Of a stretch of DNA of 23,663 bases, positions 14,170 through 22,685 are shown piece after piece. Positions within the stretch are counted from its first letter, which is position 1. The number at the start of each line of letters is the position of its first letter. The translations under genes were made by a program, and so were the position numbers. Source of the DNA: CAYJAQ01 sp964368275 (GTDB lineage: Bacteria; Bacillota_I; Bacilli_A; ML615J-28; CAG-313). The DNA lies in contig CAYJAQ010000022.1 in assembly GCA_964368275.1 (NCBI GenBank), positions 1 through 23,663 on the forward strand, read 5' to 3'. Under the pieces are notes generated by a model, which worked only from the letters and a program-made list of their open reading frames with translations, was not told where the DNA came from and did not search any database.

Positions 14170-17094
14170 ATGAGTAAGAAAAAAACAACATCAATGGATG
14201 GGAAGAGCGCTTTACGAGTTGCTTTACCTGTTATTATCGGTTTAATTGTTGTAGCAATTAGTACAGTAATCATTGCTATTGCATCAAAACCAAAAGCAAA
14301 CCCACAAATTGATAATCCTAAGGACGTATATGCGAACTTTGGTTCTTATCAATTATCAAATGATAAACTATACACTAACATGAAATATAGCTACGGCGTA
14401 TCAGAAATGACAACTCTTATTGATACGGATTTATTAAAAGATATTTCAGTTGACAGAACAAGTGCTGAATATAAAGCTTTTGTTGAAAAGTTAATTTATG
14501 GTGAAGACGCTGAAGAGTTAACAAAAGAAGAAAAAGATGAAAAAGCAGCTGAATACAAAGATAAATTATTAGTAGCTGGCTACGATGAAGATGATACTGA
14601 TGCATATTTTGATTTAGAATATCGTCGTAATGTCTATGCAAAGAAAGCTTATGCTGAATATATTGCTGAAAAGGGTTATACAGCTGAAGAACTTGCTGCT
14701 GGCTATGCAGAAATGGAAAAAGAATTATATACTTCAACTGCCAAAGCATTAACAATTAGTTTTAATACTAGTGATCTTGCTAAAAAAGTTATGGCAAAGT
14801 TTGGTATTGATACAGCAAAACTAACTTCTGATGGTTGGGTAAATGCTGAAAAAGAAGCAAAGCGTCTTAGCTTGCTTGCTGATATTACTGCTTTAGAAGA
14901 TATGGCTGAAGGTTATGAAGAACAAATCGCAGGCGGTACTTTAAGTGATGCTGAAAAAGCTGAAAAAGAAGCTGCTATTGCTGATGCTAAAGCTCAAATC
15001 ACCGAAATCACTAATCAAATTCTAGCATTTGGTATTGAAAAAACTACTGATACAATTTTCATGACAATTGTTGAAGTGCAACAAGCATTTATCAATATGT
15101 ACAATTACATGAACGCTTACTATCTTGGTGGTGATGCTACAAAGTATTTTGATGCTGATAATAATTTATTACCTGAATATCAAGTTTTAAAAGAAGGCGT
15201 TAACTACGAATTTGTTGATAAAACTTTTGAATATGTAAATAGTTCAGGTGATCAAATTCAAGAAGTAAGAAAAGTAATTAAGTTTATTGACTTACCAGAG
15301 GATGATCAAAATCCATATGTGAAATATAACTTTACAAAAGATGAAGCAACTGAGATTAATAGTAACGTTTCTTCACAATTATTTACTACATTAAGTAATA
15401 AAGCTGAAGATGGTTTCTTTAAGACTTATACATTAGCTCCAAAAGAATACTCAAGTGGCAATCAAACTTTCTTAGCATTATTAGTAGAACGTAATGATGC
15501 TACAGAAAATAACTATGATTTTGATGAAGAAGTTGATGATGATAAAGTTGCTCCTACTGATGAAATGATTGCTGAAATTGAAGAATACTTAATTGAAGAA
15601 AAGTTTAATGATGATATTACAACTCAAATGTTATTAATTCTAAGAGCAGATCACGGTCTAAAGATTTATGATACTTATTTAGAAGCTGTATACAAAGCTG
15701 CATATGATTATTTATATGGCACGACTTTAAAGATAACTGACTATCCTGAATACGAAGCTACTAACAAAGTTCATAAGACAAAAGTTTATGAATATACAAA
15801 TAGCAATGGTGCTACTGTTGAACTAAGTGCTCAACAATTATTCACTAACCTAGAAGAAAAACATGGTGTAACAACTACATTATCATTAATGGCTAATCAC
15901 ATCATTCTTTCTAACAAAGATTACAATACACTATATAATCCATATACTGGTGAAACTTATGATCTTGAAGCATTAAAGAAAGGTACTGAAAATGAATTAA
16001 TCAACATCAAGTACTACTTCGATAATGATTATTATAAGAGTGCTGGTTTCCCTGCAACATATGGTTGGGAAAAGTTCTTACATGATTATTTAAGAATGGA
16101 AGATGAAAGAGAACTTGTTCTAAATATGGTTGGTATTGAAGATGCTTACAATGCATTCTATAAGACTACATATGATGATGCTAAACTAAAAGAACAAATG
16201 AATAAGATTTGGGATGAATACTTCAGTATGTCAGTAATCAATCTACTTGTGTACACTGATTACAACAATGATGGTAATCCTGATGAATTTGTACTTGAAG
16301 AAGGCAAGAGCCAAGAATATTGGTCAGATCAACAAATGGCCGCTGTTAATGAATTAACTGCGTTAGCTTACAAGCTTGCCAAAGATGTTGATGCTACTTC
16401 ACTTGCTGCCCAACTTGCTGAAATTGCTAATGAATACGAAGCTGCTGATTATGATGACGCTGTATGGGGTAAATACAAGAAGTTAGGTTTACATGTAAAA
16501 GCGGAAGCTGCTGCTGACTATACTAGCACATCAAATTTAGTAGAAGAATTTATTACTGAATGTTTAGAAGTATATAAAAATATTGAAAAAGATGGCAAAT
16601 TAGGTGTTACTTTCGATGCACCACATGAAGTTGCAAAAGTATTCCCTACTGTTTTTGGTTACCATAAGATTGCTATCGTAAAATCAACTGCTCGCCCACA
16701 TGTTAGTGACGAAGTTGATGAAACATTAGATAGTGCTACTAAACGTGATGCCGAACTTGCAAAATTAACAAAAGATTTATATGAATTATATGTTGAAATG
16801 CAAGCTGAAGATTACGAAACTAATAAAGCTGATATTTTAAGTGAATTAGGATTTGTTAAAGATTATGTAATGCCAACTAACACTAAGAACGCTCTTGCAA
16901 CATATTATGATGCAGCTGTAAAAGTATTAGAAGGTGATACATATACTGATTTAGCAATTAACAATCTTCGTAAACAACTAGTTGAAAATGATACATATAC
17001 TTTTGCTGATAGCAGTAAGAAAGCATTGTACGACAAAATTGAAGCTATCCTAATCGCTGATTTAGAAGAAACTTTAGCCGAAAGTAATAAATAG
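14170..17094 (+). CDS. Large membrane-anchored SurA/PrsA-like foldase (first of a tandem pair)
   Basis: This is a predicted extracytoplasmic folding protein of 974 residues. I chose the ATG at 14170 because AAAGGAG (14154-14160) lies nine bases before it; an in-frame ATG at 14131 has no ribosome site. A transmembrane helix at about 17-38 has no lipobox, so it is an anchor with the rest outside. Residues 45-80 (VYANFG...LSNDKLY...) look like a SurA_N/PrsA segment; a second similar segment starts near 555 (AQQLFTNLEEKHG). The C-terminal part resembles a parvulin domain: NLLVYTDYN near 690-699, and FGYH at 829-832 followed by a beta strand, the typical parvulin end. Asp697-Glu706 (DxNxDG) looks like a calcium loop. 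The protein is rich in Glu, Asp, Tyr and Ala. It is paralogous to the next gene, two bases downstream of its stop. PrsA itself is only about 290 residues. Confidence 0.7.
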   Translation: MSKKKTTSMDGKSALRVALPVIIGLIVVAISTVIIAIASKPKANPQIDNPKDVYANFGSYQLSNDKLYTNMKYSYGVSEMTTLIDTDLLKDISVDRTSAEYKAFVEKLIYGEDAEELTKEEKDEKAAEYKDKLLVAGYDEDDTDAYFDLEYRRNVYAKKAYAEYIAEKGYTAEELAAGYAEMEKELYTSTAKALTISFNTSDLAKKVMAKFGIDTAKLTSDGWVNAEKEAKRLSLLADITALEDMAEGYEEQIAGGTLSDAEKAEKEAAIADAKAQITEITNQILAFGIEKTTDTIFMTIVEVQQAFINMYNYMNAYYLGGDATKYFDADNNLLPEYQVLKEGVNYEFVDKTFEYVNSSGDQIQEVRKVIKFIDLPEDDQNPYVKYNFTKDEATEINSNVSSQLFTTLSNKAEDGFFKTYTLAPKEYSSGNQTFLALLVERNDATENNYDFDEEVDDDKVAPTDEMIAEIEEYLIEEKFNDDITTQMLLILRADHGLKIYDTYLEAVYKAAYDYLYGTTLKITDYPEYEATNKVHKTKVYEYTNSNGATVELSAQQLFTNLEEKHGVTTTLSLMANHIILSNKDYNTLYNPYTGETYDLEALKKGTENELINIKYYFDNDYYKSAGFPATYGWEKFLHDYLRMEDERELVLNMVGIEDAYNAFYKTTYDDAKLKEQMNKIWDEYFSMSVINLLVYTDYNNDGNPDEFVLEEGKSQEYWSDQQMAAVNELTALAYKLAKDVDATSLAAQLAEIANEYEAADYDDAVWGKYKKLGLHVKAEAAADYTSTSNLVEEFITECLEVYKNIEKDGKLGVTFDAPHEVAKVFPTVFGYHKIAIVKSTARPHVSDEVDETLDSATKRDAELAKLTKDLYELYVEMQAEDYETNKADILSELGFVKDYVMPTNTKNALATYYDAAVKVLEGDTYTDLAINNLRKQLVENDTYTFADSSKKALYDKIEAILIADLEETLAESNK

Positions 17095-17111
17095 AAATGA
17101 GGATCTTGAAA

Positions 17112-19745
17112 ATGAAAAATAGTTTTATTAAAAGTCTATTATTATTAATTACTGTTAGTGCTTTATGTTTCACATTAGCTAGCTGTAAAGGTAATAAATA
17201 TCGCTATCCAAGTGAAACGCCTGCGATATCTAATCCTAATGAAGTATTCCTTACTTTAGGTGATATGGTAGTAACTAAAGAGCAAATCTATCGTCGTTCA
17301 ATGGTTAACAATGGTTATGGTACATTAAATGATATCGTAGATGATAAAATCTTACCAACATTTGATGAATTGACAGCTGAACAAAAAGCTGATTATGATG
17401 ATTATAAACAACAAGTTATTTATGGTAGTAATTACGAAAAATTAACTGAAAAAGAAAAAGCAGAAACAATGGAAGAATTTGAAGATGCAATGTTCTTACA
17501 AGGTTTATTTACAAAAGAAGATTATGAAGCATATATGCAATTAGATTATCGTCGTTATATGTATGCATATAATCAAGAAGCAAAAAAAGTTGCTGAATTC
17601 GAGCCTATAAAAAACGATAAAGGTGATATTACTCAAAAAGAATATTTCACTGAAGCTGAAAGAGAAGCTGCTATTGGTACATTATACCCAGACACAGCAA
17701 CGGTTATTTTCCTTTCTTTCCGTAGTTTACAAGAAGCTCGTAAGATGATGGAAGCTAATGATATCTATGTTGATGAATTTAACTATAAAGGCTGGCAACA
17801 TTTAGAAGTTGATGAAAACGGCAATAAGAGTGCTGGTTCATTCTTTACCCAAACTGAAGTTTATGATGCTTTCATCGCTATGTATAATGAATTATACGGT
17901 TATGCTGGTTCAAAAATTGATAAAGGTTATCGTTTAATTAATGGCGAATATGCATGGGAACTTACTGAAAATGAAAATGGTTATAACAACTTTGTTTATA
18001 CATATGATGAATTATCACAAGTAAGCAATGTTGTTGCTTTAAAAGTATTCTCTAACTTAGATGATAAGAAATGGGAAAATAGTTATACTATTGCTCCTAA
18101 TACTTATTTAACAAGTTCATATTTAGCATTAAGAGCAGACTATAATGAAGTATTACTTCGTGATTATAAAGAAGCTGATATCTTAAAACAAGAAATTGAA
18201 TCTAAATTATCAAATGATACAGTAAATATTTATCTATACGAAGCACGTGAAGCAGCTGGTTTAAAGATTTATGATGAAGGTCTTGAAACTGCATATGCAA
18301 GTGCTGTTGAACAAATCTACAGTAATGCAAAAGTTGAATATGCTGGTTATGAAAGAACTACTGATGAAGATAGTAAAAATGTTGCATCATTTACATTAGA
18401 TGGTAATACTGTTTATGTTAGTGCTGATGAATTATACGATGAGATGGTTGGCCGTTTCGGTTTATCACTTGCTGTTGGTTACATGAACCAAGCAGTTCTA
18501 TTAAACAAGTACAGTACAATCTTAAATGTTGTAACAGGTGAAATTCTTGATCAAGAAGCATATGATGAAATCTATGAAACAGAAATTCAATCATACATTG
18601 ATGAATTAAAGAAAGATACATTCGCAGCAGTTGGTTATCCAAAGAACTATGGCTTTGAAAACTTTATTCGTGACCGCTTTGGAGCATTAACTGAAATGGA
18701 ATTAATTGCTAGTGGTGATATTTACCAAAAAGCCCTTGATGTATATGGTGAACAACGTTATGTATTTAGCAATGATGCTTCAACAGCAATTCTTGCACTT
18801 GCTAAGCAATTAGATGAAGGCAAGATTAAACGTGATAAATACGAAGAAGGTATTGCTAAATATGTTGATGAAGCTGAATTAACAGTTGAATATCAAATGC
18901 AAAAGATTTATGATGAATTCTTTAGTGTAAATGCGTTTATTTTTAGCGCATATGTTGATTATGATCACAATGAAGCAGCTGATGAATTATTAGAAGGATC
19001 GACTTCTGATGCAACTGGTAAACTTTTAGTTAATTACTTATTAGAAAAAGCTAAGAGCACTGATGTTGCTGGTAGTACTTATTATCAACGTTTAACGAAG
19101 TTAGTAAGTGATTATCGTTTAGTAGCATTTAACGACGCTACTGAAATTACGCCAGAAGGTTCACCACTTGTTATTACTTTTGGTGATTGCAAACGTGCAG
19201 GCATTAACTTAAAGTTAACTGCGCAAACAGATTATACTAATGCTAATACTGATTTAGCAGAAGATACAATGGATATCTTAAAAACTATCTGGAATGATAT
19301 TAAAGATAATGGTCATGATGGTAAAAAATTTAGTTCATCACTTCTTTCAATGTCATTTAGCGAAGGTTATGCAAGTGAATTCTATGATAACAACAATGCT
19401 TGGTCAAGAGTAGTTGTTACTAGAGCTACTGATGCTACTTACACTACAACAACAACAAGAATTCAACTTCCTACTAAAGATATTATTGATCGTTACATAA
19501 TTGCTAATAAACCAGATGCTGAAAAGACTGATGAAGAATTAGAGGTTTCAGTAACAACTAAAGAAACTAATGCTGTAAAAGCTTACTACACACCAGCTAT
19601 TGAAAGCTTAACTAATGATGATGTATTAGGCAGAGCATTAATTGCTGAACGTGCTGTTATGTTCGAAAAAGGTACTTTTACATTTAAAGATACTAATATC
19701 AATAGTTTATATGATAAATTAATTGAATTATCACTTGCTGAATAA
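17112..19745 (+). CDS. Large SurA/PrsA-like lipoprotein (second of the tandem pair)
   Basis: A lipoprotein of 877 residues. The start at 17112 is preferred over the ATG at 17097, because GAGG (17099-17102) is nine bases upstream. The signal peptide ends in the lipobox LASC with Cys25 lipidated. The whole length aligns with the preceding gene: NPxxV...LG near the start, LDYRRYMYA, GLKIYD, ADELYDEM...G, YPKNYGFENFIRD and KIYDEFFS have direct counterparts there. In the C-terminal parvulin-like part, the FGYH end motif is replaced by NNAWSRVVV (761-769) and the DxNxDG loop is lost, so this copy looks like a chaperone or scaffold rather than an isomerase. The two genes form an operon ended by the hairpin at 19752-19785. 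Substrates are unknown; secreted or envelope proteins are the inferred clients. Confidence 0.7.
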   Translation: MKNSFIKSLLLLITVSALCFTLASCKGNKYRYPSETPAISNPNEVFLTLGDMVVTKEQIYRRSMVNNGYGTLNDIVDDKILPTFDELTAEQKADYDDYKQQVIYGSNYEKLTEKEKAETMEEFEDAMFLQGLFTKEDYEAYMQLDYRRYMYAYNQEAKKVAEFEPIKNDKGDITQKEYFTEAEREAAIGTLYPDTATVIFLSFRSLQEARKMMEANDIYVDEFNYKGWQHLEVDENGNKSAGSFFTQTEVYDAFIAMYNELYGYAGSKIDKGYRLINGEYAWELTENENGYNNFVYTYDELSQVSNVVALKVFSNLDDKKWENSYTIAPNTYLTSSYLALRADYNEVLLRDYKEADILKQEIESKLSNDTVNIYLYEAREAAGLKIYDEGLETAYASAVEQIYSNAKVEYAGYERTTDEDSKNVASFTLDGNTVYVSADELYDEMVGRFGLSLAVGYMNQAVLLNKYSTILNVVTGEILDQEAYDEIYETEIQSYIDELKKDTFAAVGYPKNYGFENFIRDRFGALTEMELIASGDIYQKALDVYGEQRYVFSNDASTAILALAKQLDEGKIKRDKYEEGIAKYVDEAELTVEYQMQKIYDEFFSVNAFIFSAYVDYDHNEAADELLEGSTSDATGKLLVNYLLEKAKSTDVAGSTYYQRLTKLVSDYRLVAFNDATEITPEGSPLVITFGDCKRAGINLKLTAQTDYTNANTDLAEDTMDILKTIWNDIKDNGHDGKKFSSSLLSMSFSEGYASEFYDNNNAWSRVVVTRATDATYTTTTTRIQLPTKDIIDRYIIANKPDAEKTDEELEVSVTTKETNAVKAYYTPAIESLTNDDVLGRALIAERAVMFEKGTFTFKDTNINSLYDKLIELSLAE

Positions 19746-19751
19746 TTTGAT

Positions 19752-19790
19752 AAATAAGCAGCCTCCATTTTGGGGCTGCTTATTTTATTT
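19752..19790 (+). terminator. Intrinsic terminator of the foldase operon
   Basis: AATAAGCAGCC (19753-19763) pairs perfectly with GGCTGCTTATT (19774-19784), an 11-bp stem followed by a T-rich tail. It begins seven bases past the stop of the second foldase gene. Confidence 0.9.
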
Positions 19791-19868
19791 TAAAAAAATA
19801 ACCAAAACACTTGCTTTATGTGTATATAATAATGTAGAACAAAACACTATTTAGTGGGGATTAATAAA

Positions 19869-19900
19869 AAAGATTGAGGCATTGCTTCAATCTTTTCTTT
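19869..19900. terminator. Second, bidirectional-looking terminator before comEA
   Basis: AAAGATTGAGGC (19869-19880) pairs with GCTTCAATCTTT (19884-19895), 12 pairs with one G-T and a three-base loop. A-rich and T-rich flanks are on both sides, so it could work in either direction. No gene lies between it and the foldase terminator, so it may end a short RNA that starts near 19837. Confidence 0.75.
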
Positions 19901-19967
19901 AGTTATAAGTTTTTCGAAAAAGTAAATAACGCATTATTACGTATTATTAGTATGAAGGGAGATTGCT

Positions 19968-20468
19968 ATGAAATATGTTGGAATAGTTGTTATTATTGCT
20001 TGTCTTATATTATGTGGTTGCAATAACCAGCCAGTAGTTGTTAGCACACCAGAAGAAAGAACTGATACTAATATGACGCTTCAAGTGGAAATAAAAGGAG
20101 CGGTTCTGAACCCAGGTATTTATATGATTAATAGTAATACCCCAATCTATGAGCTTATTAGACTAGCCGGTGGGCTACTCAGCAATGCTGATACGAGTAA
20201 TATTAATCAAGTATTATTAGTTAGTGATAATACTTCAATTAGTATACCATTTAAAAATGGGCAAGCATCAAATACTAGTCTGATTAATATTAACCGAGCA
20301 ACCGAAGCTGAACTGATGGAAATACCATCAATAGGTAGTGCTAAAGCTAAACGAATTATTGCTTATCGTGAAACAGCAGGCCCTTTTTCTTGCATTGAAG
20401 ATATCATGAAAGTTAGTGGTATTGGTGAAGATACGTTTACAAAAATTAAAGAATACATTACTGTATAA
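19968..20468 (+). CDS. comEA: Competence DNA receptor ComEA, lipoprotein form
   Basis: This binds double-stranded DNA outside the cell and hands it to the ComEC channel. The protein has 166 residues. A short signal peptide ends in LCGC, with Cys18 as the lipidation site; the family in Bacillus instead uses an uncleaved transmembrane helix. An SLBB-type domain follows at about 40-95 (VEIKGAVLNPGIY...LAGG). The tandem helix-hairpin-helix DNA-binding domain spans 104-165, with ININRATEAEL, IPSIGSAKAKRII and VSGIGEDTFTKIKEYI. AAGGGAG (19955-19961) supports the start. A weak -10 (TATTAT, 19942-19947) is present but no good -35. The end overlaps the start of comEC, as is usual for this pair. Confidence 0.93.
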   Translation: MKYVGIVVIIACLILCGCNNQPVVVSTPEERTDTNMTLQVEIKGAVLNPGIYMINSNTPIYELIRLAGGLLSNADTSNINQVLLVSDNTSISIPFKNGQASNTSLININRATEAELMEIPSIGSAKAKRIIAYRETAGPFSCIEDIMKVSGIGEDTFTKIKEYITV

Positions 20469-22641
20469 ATATCTATTATCGCAATATCACTTAATAGCTT
20501 TTGCTTTAATTGGTGGGTTAATAGTCGTAAATAAACCAGGGATGGTAGTAACAATTGTTTTTTTAGGATATTTAGTTTATCTAGGCTGTAAAAGTAAACA
20601 ATTACTCATTATAGCCGGTATTATTACGTTACTAGCAATTGGCAATTTACTGATTAGAAATAGTCAACATGAAAGACTTAATAAACTAGAACAAATCACG
20701 GCTACTGGCACTGTTATTGAAAAAGTCAAACGGGATATGAACTTTCAATTATATTTGAAAACTTCTAAGGGCAAATACTTAATGTATACCGATGAAGAAT
20801 ATGAAGTTGGAGATACTTTGTTGGTAAATGCCAAAATAACAAAAGCATTCCCTGAACATTATAAAGGCGGTTTTGATTATGAAGACTATTTGAAGCATCA
20901 AAGTATTAATGGTATCTTAAAGTGTGACAAGATCGAAAAAGTCGGTTCATCTTTCTCATTAGCAATTATCAAAGCTAAAATTGAGAAGTATTTTGAATTA
21001 GTCTTTCCAACTATTCATTCTTTCCTCAAAACGCTGCTATTGGGCTCAAAACACGCCTTAAATGACGAATTAGCAACCAGTATCAAAGAAATTGGCATTA
21101 GTCACCTTTTTGTGGTATCGGGACTACATGTCAGTATGTTATTGCTAATTTTGGAAAAAACCATCATCAAGATTCCTCTAATAAAACGCAAGAACATCGT
21201 AAAGCTTATTTTCTTAATAGGTTATGTCATTATCACTAATTTTTTGATATCAGTAATTCGCGTTGTATTAACTGAGATATTAAAGATAATTAATAAAAAA
21301 CTCGACTTGCAGTTTACATCAGTTGATTTACTCATGCTTAATATAATACTAGTCCTCGTAGTTAATCCCTATATTCTCTTTCAAATGAGTTTTATTTTAA
21401 GTTATTTAATCGCTGGTACATTTTGTATTGCTTCACTAAATGTACTAAAGAAACCAATATTTTCTAAAAAGGTAATTGGACCATTATTAATTACCCCTTT
21501 GGTAATGTCTGCGGTAGCAACGTTAATAACACTTCCAATTATTATTAACATTGATAATGAGATTAATGTATTATCATTAATATACAATATATTTTACATT
21601 CCTATAATTAGTTACCTATTTCTACCGCTGGCCATTGTTGTTGTGGTAATTCCTCCATTAGCACCCCTGTTGTCTTTCTTGATAAATGCTTTTTCTTTTG
21701 TGACTATTTATCTCGGTAATATCCCTTTGGGTAAAATTGCTTTTCCAACAATTGGTTCATTTGGGTGCTTAATTTATTATTATTTATTCATAAGAGTATT
21801 AATGGGTGTTGAAACAAAGCAAAAGGTACGCTTTTCAACAAGTTTAATGTTACTTTATTTAGTGGTTTGGCACTTTTTAGGTTATTGTAATATATATGAC
21901 GAAGTAGTATTCATGGATTTACCAGTGGGGGAGGCAACGTTAATTAGGGGAAGTTTTAACCGATATAATGTTTTGATTGATACCGGTGATATCCCTAAGA
22001 ATAATGAGAGCGCAGTCACAAGCTATTTACAAAGTATTGGTGTTAAAACAATTGATTGCTTATTTATTACCCATAGTGATGCTGATCACATTGGTGGATT
22101 AGCTTCTATTTGTAGTGAATTAAAGGTTAAACAGATATATTTTAACTATTATGAGCATTCTAAAAACTTACCAAAAATTGCAGGTATCAGGGTTGCTTAT
22201 TTAAAAAAGGGCGATAGGCTAATGTTAGGTGGAAAAACTTGCCCAATAGATATTAAGATATTAGCCCCTTTTAAACAACATCTTGATATTAATAATAATA
22301 GTTTAGTAATGCTAGTTGAGGTAAATGGTTTAAAAATGTTAATGATGGGTGATGCTGAAAAAGAAGTAGAAGAAATCATGACTGCTAAATATCAACACCT
22401 TAGTTTCCACATTCTAAAGGTTGGTCATCATGGGTCCAATACTTCTACTAGTGCAGATTTTCTAAAAACGCTGGACTTCCAGTATGCGATTATTATGAAT
22501 GGTTATCAAAACATTCATGGGTTCCCCAGCAATCATATTCTAAAGCGGCTTGCTAATAAAACAGTTTTTACGACAGGATTCACGCAAACAATTATTTTTC
22601 GAAAATTGTTTTTTCAAAAAAACTATTATCTTGCTTCCTAA
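20416..22641 (+). CDS. comEC: DNA uptake channel protein ComEC
   Basis: This polytopic membrane protein carries single-stranded DNA into the cytoplasm during transformation. It is about 740 residues long (B. subtilis ComEC is 776). The order is: N-terminal hydrophobic hairpin; OB-like domain around 90-180 (GTVIEKVKRDM..., FDYEDYLKHQSINGIL); the competence-domain helices with HLFVVSGLHVSML; and a C-terminal metallo-beta-lactamase domain with His553-x-Asp555-x-Asp557-His558 in HSDADHIGG, MMGDAE and VGHHGSN. That domain may degrade the non-transported strand. The start is uncertain. The frame opens at a GTG (20416) inside comEA, with further TTG and GTG codons at 20422 and 20425, none having a clear ribosome site; coupling to comEA is likely. 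No terminator separates it from holA. Confidence 0.94.
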   Translation: MVLVKIRLQKLKNTLLYKYLLSQYHLIAFALIGGLIVVNKPGMVVTIVFLGYLVYLGCKSKQLLIIAGIITLLAIGNLLIRNSQHERLNKLEQITATGTVIEKVKRDMNFQLYLKTSKGKYLMYTDEEYEVGDTLLVNAKITKAFPEHYKGGFDYEDYLKHQSINGILKCDKIEKVGSSFSLAIIKAKIEKYFELVFPTIHSFLKTLLLGSKHALNDELATSIKEIGISHLFVVSGLHVSMLLLILEKTIIKIPLIKRKNIVKLIFLIGYVIITNFLISVIRVVLTEILKIINKKLDLQFTSVDLLMLNIILVLVVNPYILFQMSFILSYLIAGTFCIASLNVLKKPIFSKKVIGPLLITPLVMSAVATLITLPIIINIDNEINVLSLIYNIFYIPIISYLFLPLAIVVVVIPPLAPLLSFLINAFSFVTIYLGNIPLGKIAFPTIGSFGCLIYYYLFIRVLMGVETKQKVRFSTSLMLLYLVVWHFLGYCNIYDEVVFMDLPVGEATLIRGSFNRYNVLIDTGDIPKNNESAVTSYLQSIGVKTIDCLFITHSDADHIGGLASICSELKVKQIYFNYYEHSKNLPKIAGIRVAYLKKGDRLMLGGKTCPIDIKILAPFKQHLDINNNSLVMLVEVNGLKMLMMGDAEKEVEEIMTAKYQHLSFHILKVGHHGSNTSTSADFLKTLDFQYAIIMNGYQNIHGFPSNHILKRLANKTVFTTGFTQTIIFRKLFFQKNYYLAS

Positions 22642-22654
22642 AATAAATAAAATT

Positions 22655-22663
22655 TGTTATAAT
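22655..22663 (+). promoter_or_regulatory. Extended -10 promoter of holA
   Basis: TGTTATAAT (TG at 22655-22656, TATAAT at 22658-22663) lies just after comEC. The -35 is poor. The start point near 22670 leaves about 16 bases of leader, containing AGGAGG. Confidence 0.65.
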
Positions 22664-22685
22664 ATATATTGATAGGAGGCATAAT

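Noticed and set aside
14417..14755. A minus-strand frame of 112 codons inside the first foldase gene
   Set aside because: Its product is a low-complexity Leu/Gln/His string caused by the Glu/Asp/Lys-rich codons on the other strand; there is no ribosome site.
19910..19921. TTTTTCGAAAAA palindrome as a ComK-type operator for comEA
   Set aside because: ComK boxes need paired AAAA-N5-TTTT units at set distances; this is a single short AT palindrome, which is likely by chance in this base composition.
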